NCBI GenBank assembly: GCA_009363875.1
Contig: CM018682.1
Location: 61,216,031-61,280,030, forward strand
Direction of reading: 5' to 3'
Origin: Mikania micrantha
Taxonomy: Eukaryota; Streptophyta; Magnoliopsida; Asterales; Asteraceae
Length of the DNA: 64,000 bases
Shown piece by piece: positions 1-10,522 of the stretch. The notes below the pieces were generated by a model. It did not search any database and had not been told where the DNA came from. It saw nothing but the letters and a program-made list of their open reading frames with translations. Made by a program: the position numbers and the translations under genes. Within the stretch, counting starts at the first letter, position 1, and each line of letters starts with the position of its first letter.

Positions 1-880
1 GATTGATGAACTGAAACCTAAAGTTATGAGATTAAATAATAGATGTGATAAATTTAAATTGTTTAAACAAGAAAATACAATATTAAAGAAAGAAATTGAA
101 GATTTGAATATTAAATCTGAACTCCAGGAAAAGCGGATGCATGAAGATCATGTTGATATTTCTAAGGAAATATTAAAGTCAATATCCAAACCTGTTGAGT
201 GTCAGAAGCAAAAGAGGTAGAAGAAAACAAGGAGGAGGTCAAGAAAGTCAAGGAACAACAAGAAAAAGATAAAGACTGTCAACTTAATTGACTTATTGAC
301 TAAAGCTTTCAAAGATTATTTACAAATAAAAAATATGAAGACAAAACATGTGTATAAACCACATGCATATAATTCAAGACATTATGTTCCAATTGTGAAA
401 CAGAATAATTACAAAATTTATGGTGGTTATAGACAAAGAAATACAATGTGTTTTCAATCGTACACTTAATCTTTTCAGCAAACTTGGAATACTCAGAGAT
501 CTGGTTCCAGTATGGATGGAAAGAGAAGGCATCATATTAATCATGAGATTCACAAAGAAGCTGAATGCCTGTTTCATGAAAATGAAACAATAATAATCAA
601 GCCCAAACCAAAAAGTGTTTGGAAGGTTGTTAACTCTGATACCCAGGCTATTACTAAGGGGGAGACTGTTAGCACATAAAGAAAGTAAAAGCTTTGGGTG
701 ATTAATTATTGTTATTTTATTACAATATTTCAGAATACAACTCATATATTTGAGAAGAAGGAGAAACAATTTCAGATACTTGTAGATCTTGATCAGGCCT
801 AAGAAACTTGCTGGAAGCTACTGTTTGTCTCAACTGAGCTGATCAGAGAATAATAACCGAGCTGTTGTTAAGGGGGAGCA
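1..880 (+). repeat. Unit M0 (3' part only)
   Basis: This unit is cut by the window edge. It holds the last third of Gag (to 220), a broken ORF2, and the PPT at 870-878 before the M1 LTR. ORF2 stops early because the copy reads AAAGACTGTCAAC, placing a TGA in frame. Its Gag reads EIEDLNIK, a variant otherwise seen in right-end units M19-M21 rather than in its neighbours M1-M3. Confidence 0.9.
2..220 (+). CDS. gag: Gag-like ORF, 3' part (M0)
   Basis: This is the C-terminal coiled-coil third of Gag, matching residues from about 134 of the full-length copies and ending at the usual QKQKR stop. It differs in KPKV for KPEV, NNRCDK for NKRCDK, and LNIK for LKIK. The start lies before the window. 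Confidence 0.6.
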   Translation: MDELKPKVMRLNNRCDKFKLFKQENTILKKEIEDLNIKSELQEKRMHEDHVDISKEILKSISKPVECQKQKR

Positions 881-3217
881 TGTTAGTGCACGGATATATC
901 AACAGCTTTCGATGATTACTGAAGACATTGTTTTTAGTCAAGATCATGTATTTGAGTTGTATTTTGAATTTTCATTGAATTTCTAGTATTGGTCAAGTAT
1001 AGATTGTCGATGCTCATTGTATCGATATGAGTTCCATCGATACAAGTAGTATCGACATGTATATTGTCGATGCTAGTAGTATCGTTACGTTAGTTGTCGA
1101 TATTAATAGTATCGATGTTGCCGATACTAGTTGCCTATATATTGGCATGTGTTTGATTTTGTATGTAGTGCTTCATTCACAATATTAAGATTTTCTTTGA
1201 ATCTAGAGAGAGAAACATTTTATAGAGACTTTGCATTTCATTCTTATTATTAATACTCTTGTAATCCGATCTTCATTCAATGAGAATTCAAATCATATAC
1301 ATTGTCTTCTTCATACTCTCACACACACATCGACACTTTTATGGATTTCGAATGTTTTTGAGTCGAGTGATCTCAGTTTGATCCAATGCAAACAGACTTT
1401 CAAGTGGTATGAAAGAATTAGTGCTTGGTTCTGAGACCCCATTGTGTGTTTTGAATAGATTCGGATTGTTGAAGATTCAAAATTTGAAATTTTGTGGAAG
1501 ATGAAAGTTTGCAGCCACGTTTTTAGACAAATTGATCATTTTCAGATGTGATTTTGATCAAATTGACGGGCTAGAGTTGTGTATTTTTGAATTACGAAGA
1601 GATTGATACAAAATTCGACTCTTAACTCTCAAAAATGAAGATTTTTGAAGGATTGTTTTGATTTTTCGAGTTGTTCTGACTTACCAGATTTTCCTGCCAA
1701 TTTCTTGCATCGATACTGTTAGTATCTGTGGAATCTTGGGTGATACTATTAGTATCGGTGGAATCTTTGTAGATACTATTAGTATCGGTGGAATCTTTGT
1801 AGATACTATTAATATCAGCATTGACTTTTTCAGATTATTAGTATCAGCATTGACTTTTGTAGATACTGTCAGTATCTACAAAATCAAGACTTAGAAAATT
1901 TTTCGAAGTCCTGAAAATATTTCCTCAGGAAATCAAAATGGAAAATTATTCAAGATTATCTACTTTGTTTAGTAAAACGGAGATTGAATATATGTCAAAG
2001 CTTCCAGTTCTTTTCACGCTTAGGGATTTTTCATCTTGGTGTACACAATTTCAAGCGTTTCTGGTGCTTGTTGACCCGAATCTCAAAATTCATATATTTG
2101 ATGGATACTTTCAATCTAAGCTCAATGGAGTTTATAAAAATTCATCAAGATTAAATAAAGAAGAGAAGGAATGCTATGATCGTGAGAAGAATGTTTTTAC
2201 CTTGCTTTCTATGGCAATCTCTAAAGATATTTTTCAGACTTTCAAGCAGATCAAGAATTCTAAAGATCTTTGGATTGCTATTGCCAACTTCTGTGATGAT
2301 TCTAAATTGAAGAATGGTACTAATGATTTAAAAGATCAGATTGATGAACTGAAACCTGAAGTTATGAGATTAAATAAAAGATGTGATAAATTTAAATTGT
2401 TTAAACAAGAAAATACAAGATTAAAGAAAGAAACTGAAGATTTGAAGATTAAATCTAAATTCCAGGAAAAGCGGATACATGAAGATCATGTTGATATTTC
2501 TAAGGAACTATTCAAGTCAATATCCAAACCTGTTGAGTGTCAGAAGCAAAAGAGGTAGAGGAAAACAAAGACGAGGTCGAAAAAGTCAAGGAACAACAAG
2601 AAATGGACAAAGAATGTCAACTTAATTGACTTATTGACTAAAGCTTTCAATGATTATTTACAAATAAAACATATGAAGACAAAACATGTGTATAAACCAC
2701 ATGCATATAATTCAAGACATTATGTTCCAATTGTGAAACAGAATAATTACAAAATTTATGGCGGTTATAGACAAAGAAATACAATGTCATTTCAATCGTA
2801 TACTCAATCGTTTCAGCAAACTTGGAATACTCAGAGATCTGGTTCCAGTACGAATGGAAAAACAAAGTATCATATTAATCATGAGATTCACAAAGAAGCT
2901 GAATGCCAGTTTCATAAAATGAAACAATAATAATGAAGCCCTAACAAAAAAGGGTTTGGAAGGTTGTTAACTCTGATACCCAGGCTATTACTAATGGGGA
3001 GACTGTTAGCACATAAAGAAAGTAAAAGCTTTGGGAGATTAATTATTGTTATTTTATTACAATATTTAAGAATACAACTCATATATTTGAGAAGAAGGAA
3101 AAGCAATTTCAGATACTTGTATATCTTGATCAGGCCTAAGAAACTTGCTGGAAGCTACTGTTTGTCTCAAACGAGCTGATCAGAGAATAATCACCGAGCT
3201 GTTGTTAAGGGGGAGCC
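881..3217 (+). repeat. Unit M1 (2337 bp)
   Basis: LTR 881-1394. The PBS is more decayed (TGGTATGAAAG) than in other units. The leader minisatellite has only about 4 repeats, the shortest in the array, which explains the short unit. Gag is intact at 1938-2558. ORF2 is frameshifted near 2600-2640. Confidence 0.92.
1938..2558 (+). CDS. gag: Gag-like protein, 206 aa (M1)
   Basis: Full-length copy beginning MENYSRL in an AAAATGG start context. Copy-specific changes are SKFQEKRIHED for SELQEKRMHED. It carries the left-block variants CTQFQAF and ETEDLKIK. Confidence 0.65.
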   Translation: MENYSRLSTLFSKTEIEYMSKLPVLFTLRDFSSWCTQFQAFLVLVDPNLKIHIFDGYFQSKLNGVYKNSSRLNKEEKECYDREKNVFTLLSMAISKDIFQTFKQIKNSKDLWIAIANFCDDSKLKNGTNDLKDQIDELKPEVMRLNKRCDKFKLFKQENTRLKKETEDLKIKSKFQEKRIHEDHVDISKELFKSISKPVECQKQKR

Positions 3218-4320
3218 TGTTAGTGCACGGATTTATCAACAGCTTTCGATGATTACTGAAGACATTGTTTTTAGACAAGATCATGTATTTGAGTTGTATT
3301 ATGTATTTTCATTGAATTTCTAGTATTGGTCAAATATTGATTGTCGATGCTCATTGTATCGATATGAGTTCCATCGATACTAGTAGTATCGACATGTATA
3401 TTGCCGATACTAGTAGTATCGGTACGTTAGTTGTCGATATTAATAGTATCGATGCTTCCGATACTAGTTGCCTATATATAGGCATGTGTTTGATTTTGTA
3501 TGTCATGCTTCATTCACAATATTAAGATTTTCTTCGAATCTAGAGAGAGAAACATTTTATAGACACTTTGCATTTCATTCTTATTATTAATAGTCTTGTA
3601 ATTCGATCTTCATTCAATGAGAATTCAAATCATATACATTGTCTTCTTCATACTCTCACACACACATCGACACGTTTATGGATTCCGCATGTTTTTGAGT
3701 CGAGTGATCTCAGTTTGATCCAATGCAAACAGACTTTCAAGTGGTATGAGAGACTTAGTGATTGGTTCTAAGACCCCATTGTGTGTTTTGAATAGATTCG
3801 GATTGTTGAAGATTCAAAATTTGAAAGTTCGTGGAAGATGAAAGTTTGCAGCCACGTTTTTCGACAGACTGATCATTTTCAGATGTGATTTTGATCAAAT
3901 TGACGGGTTAGGGTTGTGTATTTTCGAATTACGAGTAGATTGATATAAAATTCGACTCTTAACTCTCAAAAATGAAGATTTTTGAAGGATTGTTGTGATT
4001 TTTCGAGCTGTTCGGACTTACCAGATTTTCCCGCCAATTTCTTGCATCGACGGAATCTTCATCGATACTATTAGTATCGGTGGAATCTTGGGTGATACTA
4101 TTAGTATCGACGAAAACTTGATCGATACTATTAGTATCGGTGGAATCTTCATCGATACTATTAGTATCGGTGGAATCTTTGTAGATGCTATTAGTATCGG
4201 TGGAATCTTTGTAGATACTATTAGTATCAGCATTGACTTTTTCAGCTTATTAGTATCAGCGTTGACTTTTGTAGATACTGTCAGTATCTACAAAAACAAG
4301 ACTTAGAAAATTTTTCGAAG

Positions 4321-4342
4321 TCCTGAAAATATTTCCTCAGGA
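4321..4342 (+). other. Stem-loop just before the Gag ATG (M2)
   Basis: TCCTGA and TCAGGA form 6-bp arms around a 10-base AT-rich loop, 7 bases before the ATG at 4350. M1-M17 keep the arms where the region is present. M19-M21 read TCCTTAAG and lose the pairing. Confidence 0.6.
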
Positions 4343-4349
4343 AATCAAA

Positions 4350-4970
4350 ATGGAAAATTATTCAAGATTATCTACTTTGTTTAGTAAAACGGAGATTGAA
4401 TATATGTCAAAGCTACCAGTTCTTTTCACGCTTAGGGATTTTTCATCTTGGTGTACACAATTTCAAGCGTTTCTGGTGCTTGTTGACCCGAATCTCAAAA
4501 TTCATATATTTGATGGATACTTTCAATCTAAGATCAATGGAGTTTATAAAAATTCATCAAGATTAAATAAAGAAGAGAAGGAATGCTATGATCCTGAGAA
4601 GAATGTTTTTACCTTGCTTTCTATGGCAATCTCTAAAGATATTTTTCAGACTTTCAAGCAGATCAAGAATTCTAAAGATCTTTGGATTGCTATTGCCAAC
4701 TTCTGTGATGATTCTAAATTGAAGAATGGTACTAATGATTTAAAAGATCAGATTGATGAACTGAAACCTGAAGTTATGAGATTAAATAAAAGATGTGATA
4801 AATTTAAATTGTTTAAACAAGAAAATACAAGATTAAAGAAAGAAACTGAAGATTTGAAGATTAAATCTGAACTCCAGGAAAAGCGGATGCATGAAGATCA
4901 TGTTTATATTTCTAAGGAACTATTCAAGTCAATATCCAAATCTGTTGAGTGTCAGAAGCAAAAGAGGTAG
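4350..4970 (+). CDS. gag: Gag-like protein, 206 aa (M2)
   Basis: Full-length copy with CYDPEKN (Arg to Pro), QSKING and HVYISKE as private changes. A stop at 4968-4970 ends the frame in QKQKR. ORF2 follows from an ATG at 5016. Confidence 0.65.
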   Translation: MENYSRLSTLFSKTEIEYMSKLPVLFTLRDFSSWCTQFQAFLVLVDPNLKIHIFDGYFQSKINGVYKNSSRLNKEEKECYDPEKNVFTLLSMAISKDIFQTFKQIKNSKDLWIAIANFCDDSKLKNGTNDLKDQIDELKPEVMRLNKRCDKFKLFKQENTRLKKETEDLKIKSELQEKRMHEDHVYISKELFKSISKSVECQKQKR

Positions 4971-5015
4971 AGGAAAACAAAGAGGAGGTCAAGAAAGTCA
5001 AGGAACAACAAGAAA

Positions 5016-5357
5016 ATGACAAAGAATGTCAACTTAATTGACCTATTGACTAAAGCTTTCAATGATTATTTTCAAATAAAACATATGAAGACAAAACATG
5101 TGTATAAACCACATGCATATAATTCAAGACATTATGTTCCAATTGTGAAACAGAATAATTACAAAATTTATGGCGGTTATAGGCAAAGAAATACAATGTG
5201 TTTTCAATTGTATACTCAATCTTTTCAGCAAACTTGGAATACTCAGAGATCTGGTTCCAGTATGAATGGAGAAACAAAGTATCATATTAATCATGAGATT
5301 CACAAAGAAGCTGAATGCCAGTTTCATGAAAATGAAACAATAATAATGAAGCCCTAA
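5016..5357 (+). CDS. ORF2 of array unit, 113 aa (M2)
   Basis: In M2 a true ATG precedes the conserved NLIDLLTKAF segment, because GAAAAAGACAAAG reads GAAAATGACAAAG. The protein then follows the usual ORF2 sequence and ends early at TAA after MKP. Function unknown. Confidence 0.35.
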   Translation: MTKNVNLIDLLTKAFNDYFQIKHMKTKHVYKPHAYNSRHYVPIVKQNNYKIYGGYRQRNTMCFQLYTQSFQQTWNTQRSGSSMNGETKYHINHEIHKEAECQFHENETIIMKP

Positions 5358-6790
5358 CAATAAAGTGTTTGGAAGGTTGTTAACTCTGATACCCAGGCTA
5401 TTACTAATGGGGAGACTGTTAGCACATAAAGAAAGTAAAAGCTTTGGGAGATTAATTATTGTTATTTTATTACAATATTTAAGAATACAACTCATATATT
5501 TGAGAAGAAGGAAAAGCAATTTCAGATACTTTTAGATCTTGATCAGGCCTAAGAAACTTGCTGGAAGCTACTGTTTGTCTCAAACGAGCTGATCAGAGAA
5601 TAATCACCGAGCTGTTGTGAAGGGGGAGCCTGTTAGTGCACTGATTTATCAACAGCTTTCGATGATTACTGAAGACATTTTTTTAGACAAGATCATGTAT
5701 TTGAGTTGTATTATGTATTTTCATTGAATTTCTAGTATTGGTCAAGTATTGATTGTCGATGCTCATTGTATCGATATGAGTTCCATCAATACTAGTAGTA
5801 TCGACATGTATATTGCCGATACTAGTAGTATCGGTACGTTAGTTGTCGATATTAATAGTATCGATGCTTCCGATACTATTGCCTATATATAGGCATGTGT
5901 TTGATTTTGTATGTCGAGCTTCATTCACAATATTAAGATTTTCTTTGAATCTAGAGAGAGAAACATTTTATAGACACTTTGCATTTCATTCTTATTATTA
6001 ATAGTCTTGTAATCCGATCTTCATTCAATGAGAATTCAAATCATATACATTGTCTTCTTCGTACTTTCACACACACATCGACACGTTTATGGATTCCACA
6101 TGTTTTTGAGTCGAGTGATCTTAGTTTGATCCAATGCAAACATACTTTCAAGTGGTATGAGAGACTTAGTGATTGGTTCTGAGACCCCATTGTGTGTTTT
6201 GAATATATTCGGATTGTTGAAGATTCAAAATTTGAAAGTTTGTGGAAGATGAAAGTTTGCAGCCACGTTTTTCGACACACTGATCATTTTCAGATGTGAT
6301 TTTGATCAAATTGACGGGTTAGGGTTGTGTATTTTCGAATTACGAGTAGATTGATATAAAATTCGACTCTTAACTCTCAAAAATGAAGATTTTTGAAGGA
6401 TTGTTGTGATTTTTCGAGCTGTTCGGACTTACCAGATTTTCCCGCCAATTTCTTGCATCGACGGAATCTTCATCGATACTATTAGTATCGGTGGAATCTT
6501 GGGTGATACTATTAGTATCGACGAAAACTTGATCGATACTATTAGTATCGGTGGAATCTTCATCGATACTATTAGTATCAGTGGAATCTTCATCGATACT
6601 ATTAGTATCGGTGGAATCTTTGTAGATACTATTAGTATCGGTGGAATCTTTGTAGATACTATTAGTATCAGCATTGACTTTTTCAGCTTATTAGTATCAG
6701 CGTTGACTTTTGTAGATACTGTCAGTATCTACAAAAACAAGACTTAGAAAATTTTTCGAAGTCCTGAAAATATTTCCTCAGGAAATCAAA

Positions 6791-7411
6791 ATGGAAAATT
6801 ATTCAAGATTATCTACTTTGTTTAGTAAAACGGAGATTGAATATATGTCAAAGCTTCCAGTTCTTTTCACGCTTAGGGATTTTTCATCTTGGTGTACACA
6901 ATTTCAAGCGTTTCTGGTGCTTGTTGACCCGAATCTCAAAATTCATATATTTGATGGATACTTTCAATCTAAGCTCAATGGAGTTTATAAAAATTCATCA
7001 AGATTAAATAAAGAAGAGAAGGAATGCTATGATCGTGAGAAGAATGTTTTTACCTTGCTTTCTATGGCAATCTCTAAAGATATTTTTCAGACTTTCAAGC
7101 AGATCAAGAATTCTAAAGATTTTGTGATTGCTATTGCCAACTTCTGTGATGATTCTAAATTGAAGAATGGTAATAATGATTTAAAAGATCAGATTGATGA
7201 ACTGAAACCTGAAGTTACGAGATTAAATAAAAGATGTGATAAATTTAAATTGTTTAAACAAGAAAATACAAGATTAAAGAAAGAAACTGAAGATTTGAAG
7301 ATTAAATCTGAACTCCAGGAAAAGCGGATGCATGAAGATCATGTTGATAATTCTAAGGAACTATTCAAGTCAATATCCAAATCTGTTGAGTGTCAGAAGC
7401 AAAAGAGGTAG
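6791..7411 (+). CDS. gag: Gag-like protein, 206 aa (M3)
   Basis: Full-length copy. The usually conserved KDLWIAIANF reads KDFVIAIANF, losing the Trp, and NGTND reads NGNND. M4 shares GNND, which links M3 and M4 as sister copies. Confidence 0.65.
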   Translation: MENYSRLSTLFSKTEIEYMSKLPVLFTLRDFSSWCTQFQAFLVLVDPNLKIHIFDGYFQSKLNGVYKNSSRLNKEEKECYDREKNVFTLLSMAISKDIFQTFKQIKNSKDFVIAIANFCDDSKLKNGNNDLKDQIDELKPEVTRLNKRCDKFKLFKQENTRLKKETEDLKIKSELQEKRMHEDHVDNSKELFKSISKSVECQKQKR

Positions 7412-7782
7412 AGGAAAACAAAGAGGAGGTCAAGAAAGTCAAGGAACAACAAGAAAAGGACAAAGATGTCAACTTAATTGACCTATTGACTAAAGCTTTC
7501 AATGATTATTTTCAAATAAAACATATGAAGACAAAACATGTGTATAAACCACATGCATATAATTCAAGACATTATGTTCCAATTGTGAAACAGAATAATT
7601 ACAAAATTTATGGCGGTTATAGACAAAGAAATACAATGTGTTTTCAATCGTATACTCAATCTTTTCAGCAAAGTTGGAATACTCAGAGATCTGGTTCCAG
7701 TATGAATGGAAAAAAAAGTATCATATTAATCATGAGATTCACAAAGAAGCTGAATGCCAGTTTCATGAAAATGAAACAATAA
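7390..7782 (+). CDS. ORF2 of array unit, 130 aa (M3)
   Basis: Open across the Gag stop in the -1 frame with no ATG at its start. It ends early after a poly-A length change (GGAAAAAAAAG) near 7710 moves the frame. Confidence 0.3.
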   Translation: MSEAKEVEENKEEVKKVKEQQEKDKDVNLIDLLTKAFNDYFQIKHMKTKHVYKPHAYNSRHYVPIVKQNNYKIYGGYRQRNTMCFQSYTQSFQQSWNTQRSGSSMNGKKSIILIMRFTKKLNASFMKMKQ

Positions 7783-9244
7783 TAATGAAGCCCTAACAAA
7801 AAGGGTTTGGAAGGTTGTTAACTCTGATACCCAGGCTATTACTAATGGGGAGACTGTTAGCACATAAAGAAAGTAAAAGCTTTGGGTGATTAATTATTGT
7901 TATTTTATTACAATATTTAAGAATACAACTCATATATTTGAGAAGAAGGAAAAGCAATTTCAGATACTTTTAGATCTTGATCAGGCCTAAGAAACTGGCT
8001 GGAAGCTACTGTTTGTCTCAAACGAGCTGATCAGAGAATAATCACCGAGCTGTTGTGAAGGGGGAGCCTGTTAGTGCACGGATTTATCAACAGCTTTCGA
8101 TGATTACTGAAGACACTTTTTTAGACAAGATCATGTATTTGAGTTGTATTATGTATTTTCATTGAATTTCTAGTATTGGTCAAGTATTGATTGTCGATGC
8201 TCATTGTATCGATATGAGTTCCATCGATACTAGTAGTATCGACATGTATATTGCCGATACTGGTAGTATCGGTACGTTAGTTGTCGATATTAATAGTATC
8301 GATGCTTCCGATACTAGTTGCCTATATATAGGCATGTGTTTGATTTTGTATGTCGTGCTTCATTCACAATATTAAGATTTTCTTCGAATCTAGAGAGAGA
8401 AACATTTTATAGACACTTTGCATTTCATTCTTATTATTAATAGTCTTGTAATCCGATCTTCATTCAATGAGAATTCAAATCATATACATTGTCTTCTTCA
8501 TACTCTCACACACACATCGACACGTTTATGGATTCCGCATGTTTTTGAGTCGAGTGATCTCAGTTTGATCCAATGCAAACAGACTTTCAAGTGGTATGAG
8601 AGACTTAGTGATTGGTTCTGAGACCCCATTGTGTGTTTTGAATAGATTCGGATTGTTGAAGGTTTAAAATTTGAAAGTTTGTGGAAGATGAAAGTTTGCA
8701 GCCACGTTTTTCGACAGACTGATCATTTTCAGATGTGATTTTGATCAAATGGACGGGTTAGGGTTGTGTATTTTCGAATTACGTGTAGATTGATATAAAA
8801 TTCGACTCTTAACTCTCAAAAATGAAGATTTTTGAAGGATTGTTGTGATTTTTCGAGCTGTTCGGACTTACCAGATTTTCCCGCCAATTTCTTGCATCGA
8901 TACTATTAGTATCGACGGAATCTTCATCGATACTATTAGTATCGGTGGAATCTTGGGTGATACTATTAGTATCGACGAAATCTTTATCGATACTATTAGT
9001 ATCGGTGGAGTCTTCATCGATACTATTAGAATCCGTGGAATCTTCATCGATACTATTAGTATCGGTGGAATCTTTGTAGATACTATTAGTATCGGTGGAA
9101 TCTTTGTAGATACTATTAGTCTCAGCATTGACTTTTTCAGCTTATTAGTATCAGCGTTGACTTTTGTAGATACTGTCTGTATCTACAAAAACAAGACTTA
9201 GAAAATTTTTCGATGTCCTGAAAATATTTCCTCAGGAAATCAAA

Positions 9245-9863
9245 ATGGAAAATTATTCAAGATTATCTACTTTGTTTAGTAAAACGGAGATTGAATATTT
9301 GTCAAAGCTTCCAGTTCTTTTCACGCTTAGGGATTTTTCATCTTGGTGTACACATTTCAAGCGTTTCTGGTGCTTGTTGACCCGAATCTCAAAATTCATA
9401 TATTTGATGGATACTTTCTATCTAAGCTCAATGGAGTTTATAAAAATTCATCAAGATTAAATAAAGAAGAGAAGGAATGCTATGATCGTGAGAAGAATGT
9501 TTTTACCTTGCTTTCTATGGCAATCTCTAAAGATATTTTTCAGACTTTCAAGCAGATCAAGAATTCTAAAGATTTGTGATTGCTATTGCCAACTTCTGTG
9601 ATGATTCTAAATTGAAGAATGGTAATAATGATTTAAAAGATCAGATTGATGAACTGAAACCTGAAGTTACGAGATTAAATAAAAGATGTGATAAATTTAA
9701 ATTGTTTTAACAAGAAAATACAAGATTAAAGAAAGAAACTGAAGATTTGAAGATTAAATCTGAACTCCAGGAAAAGCGGATGCATGAAGATCATGTTGAT
9801 ATTTCTAAGGAAATATTCAAGTCAATATCCAAACCTGTTGAGTGTCAGAAGCAAAAGAGGTAG
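9245..9863 (+). pseudogene. gag: Gag-like ORF, broken (M4)
   Basis: The ATG is present, but one A is lost in ACACATTTC near 9353. A TGA follows at 9577 (AAAGATTTGTGA) and TTTTAACAAG adds a stop near 9707. The remaining coiled-coil region is like M3. Confidence 0.75.
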
Positions 9864-10249
9864 AGGAAAACAAAGAGGAGGTCAAGAAAGTCAAGGAACA
9901 ACAAGAAAAAGACAAAGATGTCAACTTAATTGACTTATTGACTAAAGCTTTCAATGATTATTTTCAAATAAAAAATATGAAGACAAAACATGTGTATAAA
10001 CCACATGCATATAATTCAAGACATTATGTTCCAATTGTGAAACAGAATAATTACAAAATTTATGGTGGTTATAGACAAAGAAATACAATGTGTTTTCAAT
10101 CGTATACTCAATCTTTTCAGCAAACTTGGAATACTCAGAGATCTGGTTCCAGTATGGATGGAAAAACAAAGTATCATATTAATCATGAGATTCACAAAGA
10201 AGCTGAATGCCAGTTTCATGAAAATGAAACAATAATAATGAAGCCCTAA
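9842..10249 (+). CDS. ORF2 of array unit, 135 aa (M4)
   Basis: Open in the -1 frame relative to Gag and ends at TAA after MKP (AAGCCCTAAC), the same stop as in M2. Units M5, M6 and M10-M20 read AAGCCCAAAC or similar and continue. Confidence 0.3.
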   Translation: MSEAKEVEENKEEVKKVKEQQEKDKDVNLIDLLTKAFNDYFQIKNMKTKHVYKPHAYNSRHYVPIVKQNNYKIYGGYRQRNTMCFQSYTQSFQQTWNTQRSGSSMDGKTKYHINHEIHKEAECQFHENETIIMKP

Positions 10250-10522
10250 CAAAAAAGGGTTTGGAAGGTTGTTAACTCTGATACCCAGGCTATTACTAAT
10301 GGGGAGACTGTTAGCACATAAAGAAAGTAAAAGCTTTGGGTGATTAATTATTGTTATTTTATTACAATATTTCAGAATACAACTCATATATTTGAGAAGA
10401 AGGAAAAGCAATTTCAGATACTTGTAGATCTTGATCAGGCCTAAGAAACTTGCTGGAAGCTACTGTTTGTCTCAAACGAGCTGATCAGAGAATAATCACC
10501 GAGCTGTTGTTAAGGGGGAGCC

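Larger units (their letters stand above)
3218..5630 (+). repeat. Unit M2 (2413 bp)
   Basis: LTR 3218-3731, PBS 3742-3752, minisatellite 4045-4239 (six repeats plus a half), perfect 29-bp palindrome 4267-4295, intact Gag 4350-4970, ORF2 5016-5357. This is one of four units with a full-length ATG-initiated Gag. Confidence 0.93.
5631..8068 (+). repeat. Unit M3 (2438 bp)
   Basis: LTR 5631-6142. The minisatellite has one more 30-bp repeat than M2. Gag is intact at 6791-7411 and ORF2 is open at 7390-7782. Confidence 0.93.
8069..10522 (+). repeat. Unit M4 (2454 bp)
   Basis: LTR 8069-8581. The minisatellite has 8 repeats (from about 8897), the most I counted. Gag is broken by a 1-base loss near 9353 and by in-frame stops. 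ORF2 is open at 9842-10249. Confidence 0.92.
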
